DNA of 64,000 bases from Promethearchaeia archaeon (GTDB lineage: Archaea; Asgardarchaeota; Lokiarchaeia; Sigyniarchaeales; SOKP01), in contig JAHQWG010000047.1 in the NCBI GenBank assembly GCA_029856045.1, positions 188,001 through 252,000 of the forward strand. The letters run 5' to 3'. The position numbers were made by a program, and so were the translations under genes. The notes under the pieces are model-generated. The model worked only from the letters and a program-made list of their open reading frames with translations. It did no database searches and was not told where the DNA came from. Shown here piece by piece: positions 55,276 to 62,911 of this stretch (position 1 is the stretch's first letter; the number at the start of each line of letters is the position of its first letter).

Positions 55276-56022
55276 ATGGAAAACAATAATTTTGTGAATT
55301 CTAAAGAATCCATTGAAACCAAAAAAAAACCATTAATTGTTTTAAAAGACGTGTTAAAAGAGTATGATATAGGAGATTGGATTATTAGGGCAGTGGATCA
55401 TGTCAATTTATCGATTTTTGAAACGGAATTTGTTGCAATTGTGGGACCTTCAGGTGCAGGAAAAACAAGCTTATTGAACTTAATTGCAGGATTGGATTCA
55501 GTAAATGAGGGAGAAATCTATAATTCGGGAATAAGAATTACCGATATGTCTGAAGAATCCTTAGCTACATTCAGAATTTTTAATATTGGATTCGTCTTTC
55601 AGAATTATAATCTTATATCAACTCTAACTGCTGAAGAGAATGTAATTTTTCCAATGATGTTGGCTGGAATGACCTTAGATGAGCGAAGGGACAGAGGCTT
55701 AAGATTATTGGGGGAAATGGGGTTGGAAGAGAGAAGAGAACATTTACCATTCCAACTTAGTGCAGGGGAACAACAAAGAGTTGCAATTGCCCGGGCATTG
55801 GGTAATGATCCCCCAATAATCATTGCAGATGAACCAACAGCTAATTTAGATATGGAGACTGCGGAGTTTATTGCAAAATTATTTAAAAAACTAAAAGAAA
55901 ACAAAAAAACTTTAATAATTGCAACTCATGACAAGGTTCTAATTAAACAAGCAGATAGAATAATTACTTATAAAGACTCGCAAATAATAAAGCAAGATAT
56001 TATACATGATATTTTACAATAA
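55276..56022 (+). CDS. ABC transporter ATP-binding protein (MacB/LolD type)
   Basis: ATPase of an export-type ABC system, 248 residues. Walker A GPSGAGKTSLLN, Q-loop FVFQNYNLIS, signature LSAGEQQRVAIARAL, Walker B IIIADEPTANLD, and H-loop ATHDKVL are all present, in the order of the MacB/LolD/FtsE family. It lies 14 nt before the FtsX-like permease gene, with which it forms a unit. Function of such pairs in archaea is unsettled; export of peptides, lipids or toxic compounds are options. Confidence 0.95.
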   Translation: MENNNFVNSKESIETKKKPLIVLKDVLKEYDIGDWIIRAVDHVNLSIFETEFVAIVGPSGAGKTSLLNLIAGLDSVNEGEIYNSGIRITDMSEESLATFRIFNIGFVFQNYNLISTLTAEENVIFPMMLAGMTLDERRDRGLRLLGEMGLEERREHLPFQLSAGEQQRVAIARALGNDPPIIIADEPTANLDMETAEFIAKLFKKLKENKKTLIIATHDKVLIKQADRIITYKDSQIIKQDIIHDILQ

Positions 56023-56036
56023 TAGAGGGATATTAA

Positions 56037-57929
56037 ATTTCACTAGATTTCGCAATAAAGGACCTAATAAGAAAAAAAGAAACGACTATTCCAAATTTAG
56101 TTATAGTCATTTTAGTCTCAGCATTAGTAGTTTATTTCATATATTTTTGGAATTCTTTAGGAGTTAATATATTCTATGAAAATAAGTATTTATTCACAGC
56201 AAGCATCCGTGAAATTTACTACGAATTTAATGTCTTCATTTTAATTTTGGTGTTAATAATAGCCAGCACAGTTATAGTCATTATAATCTCGTCTTTATTT
56301 GCGTACAAAAAGAGAGATATTGCGATAATGAAATCTTTAGGAGCTTTGCGCGAGAAATTTTATAGCTTTTATATGAAAGAAGCATTAATTATTTATCTCG
56401 TTGGCTTTTTAATTGGATTAATTATAGGGTTATTATCTTATGGATTAACTAGTTTAATTTTATTATTTCTTAATTTTTCAGTAAATATTTATATAGATTT
56501 TTTTTGGATTCCTATTTTTTTCTTCTTAACTCTATTCGCCGTTTATGTCATAAGCGGTTATGTATTAAGAAAAATCACTCAACAAAAGATTCAGTGGATA
56601 TTTTCGAAAGATATACAACATGATTTTGATGCACAAAAGACATTAACATTAATCCCTAGATGGCTTTCTCGATTTGGATTTAATCTAAAAATTGCCATTA
56701 CCAATTTAATTAGAAGAAAAGGTGAATTTAAGAGATTTTTAATTTTATTTGGTACAATAATGACTCTTATCTTTACACTTACGATTGGGGTTTTTGTGTT
56801 GACTTCATCTGCAGAAAATTGGATATCTAGATCACAAGGAAATAACTTAATTGTAATTGGTCATAGAGATGTAGTATATAATTATTCTTTAATGTATCAA
56901 AAATTTTCTGATTTAAATATTGATACCAATGAACCAAAATTTAACTTTACCAAATCAAATTACTTATTTGATTCAAGTATTTTATCCTCATTCGAATCAA
57001 TTGAAGGTATTCAAAAAATAGATAAAAGATTAATTACTTTTTCAACAATAAAAGAAATTAACAGTTCAATAATTATTGAAGGACAGTATATCTCTGTAGG
57101 AGAAGATAGATACGCCACAATTCCTTTAATTGGAGTTGATCCAAATGAGATGTGTCAAGATTTTGAAATTGAAGGGGTATTTTTTACAGATGAAGATGGC
57201 TATGATAATATTACAATTGGCGATTCTCTTGCAAGATTCACATTTTCTGTTCCATTATATCAGAAATTAAGAGTAGGAAATGGCACTTCATATCACATTA
57301 AAGGAATTTTAATCGATAGTTTTAATAATGGATACACAGCATATTTTGATTTAGAAACGTTAAATGAAGAAATGGGCTTACCCATAGATAATATTAATAT
57401 CATTCTGATTCAAGCTAATTCAATAGAAATTGATGCTTTGGAAAATCAACTGGAAACAATAATTAAAAATGAATTAGGTCAAGAATTTATTGCAATGAAT
57501 ATGAATAATGTTTTTAATCAGAATTTATTCAAGTTAAAAACATTGAATATTATCCCTATAATTCTTATTATCCTTTTCTCAGCAATTTCATACCTTTCAT
57601 TATATAATTATCAGAAAGTAGCTTTGCATGAAAAGGTTAAGGATTTTATAATTATGAAAGCAATTGGTGCAAAAAGCAAATCACTAAAGCGAATTTTATT
57701 CATAGAGAACTTCTTTATTATAATTATATCATCCGCTTATTCTATAGGAGTATCAATGTTAATAAACATTTTATTTTTATTTGAAAGAGTTACTTTGCCA
57801 CCATTTTATGAACCGTTATTAATATTTATTGGATATCTTTCAATCTTCTTAATATTAAATTTCCTCAGTATAATACCTTTGAGTAAAAAGATAAAGCAAT
57901 TTTCAATTAAGGATTTTGAAGTTTATTAA
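56037..57929 (+). CDS. FtsX-type ABC transporter permease with an ATT start
   Basis: Membrane component of the preceding ATPase. From ATT 56037 (GAGGGA ribosome site at 56025-56030, 6 nt gap), the protein is 630 residues: ISLDFAIKDLIRKKETT, the first transmembrane helix (about 25-45), then helices around residues 72-96, 120-145 and 155-175, and a second FtsX-like module from RRKGEFKRFLILFGTIM with a large extracytoplasmic part and C-terminal helices (ILIILFSAISYLSLYN and others). The first standard start is ATG 56247, which lies within the first helix group, and would remove the conserved N-terminus. The start ISLDFAIKDL matches the MSLxxA-K-x-L beginning of MacB-type permeases. The TCA after ATT fits Ser2. 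Confidence 0.85.
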   Translation: MSLDFAIKDLIRKKETTIPNLVIVILVSALVVYFIYFWNSLGVNIFYENKYLFTASIREIYYEFNVFILILVLIIASTVIVIIISSLFAYKKRDIAIMKSLGALREKFYSFYMKEALIIYLVGFLIGLIIGLLSYGLTSLILLFLNFSVNIYIDFFWIPIFFFLTLFAVYVISGYVLRKITQQKIQWIFSKDIQHDFDAQKTLTLIPRWLSRFGFNLKIAITNLIRRKGEFKRFLILFGTIMTLIFTLTIGVFVLTSSAENWISRSQGNNLIVIGHRDVVYNYSLMYQKFSDLNIDTNEPKFNFTKSNYLFDSSILSSFESIEGIQKIDKRLITFSTIKEINSSIIIEGQYISVGEDRYATIPLIGVDPNEMCQDFEIEGVFFTDEDGYDNITIGDSLARFTFSVPLYQKLRVGNGTSYHIKGILIDSFNNGYTAYFDLETLNEEMGLPIDNINIILIQANSIEIDALENQLETIIKNELGQEFIAMNMNNVFNQNLFKLKTLNIIPIILIILFSAISYLSLYNYQKVALHEKVKDFIIMKAIGAKSKSLKRILFIENFFIIIISSAYSIGVSMLINILFLFERVTLPPFYEPLLIFIGYLSIFLILNFLSIIPLSKKIKQFSIKDFEVY

Positions 57930-58010
57930 GAAACAATTTTGGAAAATTTTTTATTATTGAAATTTGTTATAATTTATTAAGGTAAAAAGTGATAAAAGGA
58001 GTTTTTTTTA

Positions 58011-59201
58011 TTGGAACAACTTAAAGCTGAAGTAGAGCAATTAAAAAAAGAATTAGATTTTAAAAAAAGGGAGATTAGCCAATTAAAAACTGATTTAGAA
58101 CTCAGTGAAGATTCAATTTCCTCATATGAAGAGGAACTCAAAAATTTAAATAACCTTATTAATAGTGTAGGGATCAAACGTGCATATGGTAAAAAAATCC
58201 AATTAAAATTAGGAGAAACAGAAAAAGAATTAAGAGAATTAAAAAATAATATGGGTTTGCTCAGAAAAGAAAAAATTCAAATTCAACAACAATTAAAAGA
58301 GGAGATAAAGAAAGGATCAAATGAAATGGGACACATTATTGAGATTAAGGAGGAAGAAGTGCCTGTCCATAATCTTGTAAAAGATTTAACAAACAAATTG
58401 AACAAACAACGGCTATTAATAACTCGGTTAAAAAACGAATTGAGCGAAAGACCAAGTAAAGAAGAGAGTGAATTATCAAAACCAATTAAAATGGATCTTG
58501 GAAAAGATATTACAGAATTACACCAAAAACTTGAAAATAAAGAAAAAGAATTAAATGATTTGAAAGAAAAATTTGAGAGAAAAGAAGAAGAAATCAATGA
58601 ATTAAAAATAAACATTAAAGACTCAAGAATGGATCAAAAAAAAGGAACGGAAACTGGTCCTCTAAGCAAACTTGTAAAAGAACTTCAAGAAAAATTAAAT
58701 GAATTAAAAAAAAAAAATAATAAACTCCAAAAAAAGCTAGAAGAACAACTTCAATCTCCAAAAAAGGATAATGAACTTCAAAATCAAGTATCCAAATTGG
58801 AATCTGAACTTAAAAAAAAAGAAACAGAATTAGATAAAATATTAAAGCAAAATAAGAGTTTAGAAGAAAAGGTTAAAACTGTTGATTCTTCAAAAGTTGA
58901 TAAAATTTTAACTGCAAAAAACAATGAAATTACCAATTTAACCAAGGACTTATATTTAAATAAAAACAAAACGGAAGAACTTCAATCTAAATTAAATGGA
59001 ATGGAGCAAAAATGTATATCTTTACAAAATGAGTACATTAAATTACAAGAACATCTTAAAGCTCCAAAAATTGATATACAAGAAGGGAAAATAGATAATG
59101 AGCAAGAGCTTAGAATCAGAGAATTACGCACTATTATCGAAACACTTAAAAAATTAACAAAACAACAACGAATTGAAATAAATTACTTAAGAAATAAATG
59201 A
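58011..59201 (+). CDS. Long coiled-coil protein
   Basis: A 396-residue protein formed almost completely of Lys/Glu/Leu-rich heptads, e.g. LKAEVEQLKKELDFKKREIS, broken by short Ser/Asn/Pro-containing stretches near residues 100-110, 150 and 205. No membrane segment or signal is seen. It starts with TTG 58011 behind AAAAGGAG (gap 7-8), so it is translated from a TTG. tRNase Z follows after 17 nt, which suggests co-transcription. Function is unknown; such proteins may be structural or scaffold proteins. Confidence 0.72.
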   Translation: MEQLKAEVEQLKKELDFKKREISQLKTDLELSEDSISSYEEELKNLNNLINSVGIKRAYGKKIQLKLGETEKELRELKNNMGLLRKEKIQIQQQLKEEIKKGSNEMGHIIEIKEEEVPVHNLVKDLTNKLNKQRLLITRLKNELSERPSKEESELSKPIKMDLGKDITELHQKLENKEKELNDLKEKFERKEEEINELKINIKDSRMDQKKGTETGPLSKLVKELQEKLNELKKKNNKLQKKLEEQLQSPKKDNELQNQVSKLESELKKKETELDKILKQNKSLEEKVKTVDSSKVDKILTAKNNEITNLTKDLYLNKNKTEELQSKLNGMEQKCISLQNEYIKLQEHLKAPKIDIQEGKIDNEQELRIRELRTIIETLKKLTKQQRIEINYLRNK

Positions 59202-59218
59202 AAGCTTAAGTTATTCTA

Positions 59219-60211
59219 ATGAATTTAGAACTAATTATTCTTGGCTCAAGTGGGGCTATTCCAGTGAAAGATAGGAATTTACCCGGTATTTCAATTAGAT
59301 ATAATTCTGAGATTATTCTATTTGATTGTGGTGAGGATATTCAGAGAAGATTTCAGCAAGCTGGATTAAAATTCAATGTACCTTTAACAATTTTTATTTC
59401 TCATATGCATGGAGATCATGTTATTGGCTTACCAGGTTTATTATTTAATTTCTCTTTAAAAGATAGAGATGCGCCTGTTAAAATTTATGGCCCTCCATCA
59501 ATATTTTTATATCTTTTTTTACATAAAAAAATTTTGGGGCTATTTACTCCATACGATTTAGAAGTAAATGAAATTGATTTAAAAAATTTAAAAATTACAA
59601 GATATAATGGTTTAAATTCTGAAAAAAAAAAAGAAGAAATTGATATTATTGATAATATTCTTTTTGAAAACAGAAGATACATGATAAAATCTACAATGGT
59701 AAAACATTCGGTTCTAACATATGCATTTTCATTTGTAGAAAAACCAAGATTTGGTAAATTTAATCCGGAGAAAGCAAAGGAACTTAATATACCGGAAGGA
59801 TATCTTTGGAAAAAATTACATAATGGAGAAAAAATAAAATTTAAAGGGAAAATAATAAATCCTGAAAAAGAGGGAATTGTTGGACCAAAAAAACCCGGGA
59901 GAAAGATAACATATTCAGCAGATACTACACCTTGTGAATCTTTAATTGAGTTGGGCAAAAATTCAGATATCTTGATTCACGAAGCTACATATGATAAATC
60001 GCTTAATGATGTTGCTAAGGAAAAAAAGCATTCAACAACCATTGATGCTGCCGAAATGGCTAAGAAAATGAATGTAAAACAACTAATTTTATTCCATTTC
60101 TCTTCAAGATATAATAACGATAAATCTATTGAGCTTTTAATAAATGAAGCCAAAGAAATATTCGAAAATACAATTGGAGCCTATGATTTATTAAGAATTG
60201 AATTAAAGTGA
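59219..60211 (+). CDS. rnz: Ribonuclease Z (tRNase Z)
   Basis: Cuts the 3' trailer from tRNA precursors, needed because tRNA-Cys in this window has no CCA. The 330-residue protein has LGSSGAIPVKDRNLPGISI, metal motif SHMHGDHVIGL, the exosite-like arm KIYGPPSIFLYLFLHKK, the late ligand motif YSADTTPCESL and ILIHEATY, and FHFSSRY. This is the short archaeal/bacterial form. It follows the coiled-coil gene by 17 nt. Confidence 0.95.
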   Translation: MNLELIILGSSGAIPVKDRNLPGISIRYNSEIILFDCGEDIQRRFQQAGLKFNVPLTIFISHMHGDHVIGLPGLLFNFSLKDRDAPVKIYGPPSIFLYLFLHKKILGLFTPYDLEVNEIDLKNLKITRYNGLNSEKKKEEIDIIDNILFENRRYMIKSTMVKHSVLTYAFSFVEKPRFGKFNPEKAKELNIPEGYLWKKLHNGEKIKFKGKIINPEKEGIVGPKKPGRKITYSADTTPCESLIELGKNSDILIHEATYDKSLNDVAKEKKHSTTIDAAEMAKKMNVKQLILFHFSSRYNNDKSIELLINEAKEIFENTIGAYDLLRIELK

Positions 60212-60346
60212 AAAGAGTTAAAACAAAATTTGGGCACAAAATTACCTGTTATAATAGGAAAAAGATATTTTATGCTATGATTAGAAATTTTTCCTAATAT
60301 CTACTATTTATATCCTTAAAAAGAAGAAAAATTAAATAATTAATAT

Positions 60347-60556
60347 TTAAGCGCCGCCGGCGATATTTGGGAGTATAATGACCTCGTCTGTTGCTTTTAT
60401 TATAGTATTTTTGTCAGCTTTCTTGCCGTTGACTAATATACCAAAAAATTTACTTTCTAGGTTTAATTCTTTTAGAAGAGCTGTGACTGTTAATTGTTTT
60501 TCGACTTTATAGGTTGTATATACGCCAGTTTCGACTAATTCAGGAATTTGTTGCAT
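60347..60556 (-). CDS. Ubiquitin-like sulfur carrier (MoaD/ThiS/SAMP type) ending Gly-Gly-Ala
   Basis: A 69-residue beta-grasp protein. Strand order and the hydrophobic end VIILPNIAGGA match MoaD/ThiS/SAMP/Urm1. The diglycine needed for adenylation is not terminal: GGA is followed by stop, so one Ala must be removed, as for ubiquitin-type precursors. The ORF is complete, and ATG 60556 is preceded by an AAGTGATA ribosome site. It stands alone between rnz and the TPR gene, without an E1 or JAMM gene in the window. Alternatively the Ala may be tolerated, or the protein may be inactive as a carrier. Confidence 0.8.
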   Translation of the reverse strand: MQQIPELVETGVYTTYKVEKQLTVTALLKELNLESKFFGILVNGKKADKNTIIKATDEVIILPNIAGGA

Positions 60557-60749
60557 TATATCACTTTTTTCTTATTTTTTCTTTTTTATTTCTAGTATCT
60601 AATATAAATATTATCCCATTTAAATTTTATCCCATTTAGATTTTTGTTTCAAAATTATAAAATTGTTAAATTAAGGTAATGATAATCTTTTTTAGTTATA
60701 TAAAATTTCGTTTAATTAAGATTTACAGTTTTCTTACGGGACGATTCAA

Positions 60750-62408
60750 ATTTCTGAAAAAGATATTGAAGACACTCTAGAAGTAGAAGATCAGATTCAA
60801 GTGTTTATCGATCAAATTTTAACGTCAGAAAATAAAGAAAATAAGAAATTCTTAATTTTAGAATTAATAAAATTTATCTCCACTGAAGCCAAAAAGATTG
60901 CAGAAATGGGAGACTTTTTTGAAGCTGCTGAAATTTTATCATCTACAGCAAATTTATTGGAAGAAATTGATCAAGATATTGCAAAAGAACTCTTAAAGAA
61001 TGCGATGAAATATTGGGATAAACAAATAGAGACTTGTAAAAAACAAGCTAAATTTCTTGAAATTGCTGAATTATATATTAAACAAGCAGATATACATCGT
61101 GACATATTTAGGAATACAAAGAAAGAGCAAGAAAATATCCTTTATGCTATCCAATTCCTAAATCATGAAGCCGATGTTCGTCTTGAATTTAATGAGTTAG
61201 AAGCAGTTGCTCGAACATTTCAAAATATAGCGAATTTATACAACCGGATTTCAAATTTTAGGAAAGCAATTAAGTTCAACAAGATGGCAATTAAGCTTGC
61301 TAAGGAGCACGGCTATTATCACATCCTTCAATACACCTATCAGCAATTATTTTCATGTTTTTCTGATTTGGGCGATTATAATTCAGCTAAAGAAATTGTA
61401 TTAGTTGGAATTGAATATTTCGCTTCAGAGGCTTTAAAATATGAGCAAAAGGACATTCTCAACCTAAATTTGTCCGCACTTTACCAAATTATAAAAAAAT
61501 TATATTTTATGCTAAATGATACGGATAACTATGTTTCTTATGCAAAAAAAGAAGCGAGTACATATATAAGCATTGCACAATCCTTAGGAAATGATCCTAA
61601 TGATGCAGAAAAAAAAGGAACTCTATATCGCGGAGCAGCATTATGCTATAATGAAATTCAAAATAATTTAATCGAATGTGCCTCCTGTTTTTTCCTAGCT
61701 GGAAATTTCTTTCATTCAATCCAAAAGAATAGTGATGCAGCAGAAAATTATAATAATGCAGCGATGGTATTTGGGCAAATCGGTAATTACCAAAAAGCTT
61801 TTGAATTATATGTTAAGGCAGCATTAAATTATCAAAATAACAATGAAGTTCGGAATTGTCTTGAAAATTTCTTGAATGCATATGATCTTACTCTTAAAGA
61901 GGATATTGAGTTTAATAGAACTGAACTATATAATTATCTTATTCAAGGACTAAATAAATACGCTAAAGAAAAAATAAAAACAAAAGAATTCTATTCAGCA
62001 GCAACGTCTATTTTAGAAAGTCTTAAATTTTACTCAAGTTTCGATAGTGTGCGTTTTAGTCCAGAAATATTTGCTGAGATGGTTAAGAGGGTTTCGAAAA
62101 ATTACTATAAAGCAGCAGATTTTAAAACCATTCGACCACGCAATATACGATTTAGTTATTTTTTAGCTGCGCTATCACGCCTTTTATTAAAACAAATTGA
62201 TGAAGCTAAAGAAATTATGAAAGAGGTTAATACGAATGGTAGCCGAGTGGAAAAATATAAAGCAATTGTAAATCAAATCATTGAATGGATTAATGAAAAT
62301 AAACAAATCTTAATATCGGATTTTCCCAAAAATATACAAAAATTTATCAATCGATATGATGAAGTGAAATATATTATTTCTTTATTTGAAAATATTTATG
62401 ATTCATAA
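60750..62408 (+). CDS. TPR-like helical-repeat protein, probably with an ATT start
   Basis: A mostly helical protein of about 552 residues made of TPR-like pairs, for example KQAKFLEIAELYIKQADIHR, FQNIANLYNRISNFRKAIKF and AENYNNAAMVFGQIGNYQKA. These resemble TPR/soluble NSF attachment-like repeats and usually bind other proteins. The standard start GTG 60801 has no ribosome site, and the frame stays open back to a stop at 60717-60719. ATT 60750 stands 8 nt behind GGGA (60738-60741) and would give ISEKDIEDTLEVEDQ. It is the weakest of the ATT cases. No enzyme motif is visible. Confidence 0.7.
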   Translation: MSEKDIEDTLEVEDQIQVFIDQILTSENKENKKFLILELIKFISTEAKKIAEMGDFFEAAEILSSTANLLEEIDQDIAKELLKNAMKYWDKQIETCKKQAKFLEIAELYIKQADIHRDIFRNTKKEQENILYAIQFLNHEADVRLEFNELEAVARTFQNIANLYNRISNFRKAIKFNKMAIKLAKEHGYYHILQYTYQQLFSCFSDLGDYNSAKEIVLVGIEYFASEALKYEQKDILNLNLSALYQIIKKLYFMLNDTDNYVSYAKKEASTYISIAQSLGNDPNDAEKKGTLYRGAALCYNEIQNNLIECASCFFLAGNFFHSIQKNSDAAENYNNAAMVFGQIGNYQKAFELYVKAALNYQNNNEVRNCLENFLNAYDLTLKEDIEFNRTELYNYLIQGLNKYAKEKIKTKEFYSAATSILESLKFYSSFDSVRFSPEIFAEMVKRVSKNYYKAADFKTIRPRNIRFSYFLAALSRLLLKQIDEAKEIMKEVNTNGSRVEKYKAIVNQIIEWINENKQILISDFPKNIQKFINRYDEVKYIISLFENIYDS

Positions 62409-62513
62409 TTCTTTTTAATCTTTTTTTGAAAAATTCAAGTTCTTTAAATATAAATTTTAAGAATGGATAGCGTGCAAAAGTAAATTTGCATTAACTAACA
62501 TTAGGGTGATTAT

Positions 62514-62624
62514 TTGAATAAAAAGAGTATAATTGCATTAGCAATCTTATTAGCGGTTGCATACGGAATTAATATGTCTATGGCAGGAGTGGCTATTCCT
62601 GGCTGTGCTGATGGAGTTCCGTAA
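62514..62624 (+). CDS. Small secreted or membrane peptide
   Basis: A 36-residue frame: TTG 62514 behind TTAGGGTGAT gives NKKSIIALAILLAVAYG, a lysine-led hydrophobic helix, then INMSMAGVAIPGCADGVP and TAA. The N-terminus is signal-peptide- or membrane-anchor-like, with one cysteine. A hairpin TGCAAA-N6-TTTGCA (62473-62490) lies upstream. It may be a microprotein, or the stump of a longer secreted protein. I do not recognise a family. Confidence 0.45.
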   Translation: MNKKSIIALAILLAVAYGINMSMAGVAIPGCADGVP

Positions 62625-62911
62625 GTAATTCAAGCTGATAAGTATTTTTTTTTTCCTTTTTTTATTTCATATCAGTTTTATTCAATATAATTACTTTTTT
62701 GTATAAAATTAAAACCAAAAATATCAAAAAAATCCCATCAACAATTAAAATTATTTTTAACGCTCAATTAAGAAATCCAATCATAAATTGTAATAATTTT
62801 TAGGAGATGGGAAGGAGATGGGAAAGGTTCTGGTAATGTTTTTCAATTAGAGGATTTTTATTTAATTAATCACAGAAGAATTATATTAAAAAAAAATAAG
62901 ATTGATGTCTT
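62625..62911. repeat. Tandem repeat in the gap before the lyase gene
   Basis: AT-rich gap of 287 bp, with the short direct repeat GGAGATGGGAA twice in a row (about 62803-62826), followed by AGGTTCTGG. No gene is seen. The repeat could be a regulatory site for the lyase, 85-110 bp downstream. Confidence 0.35.
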
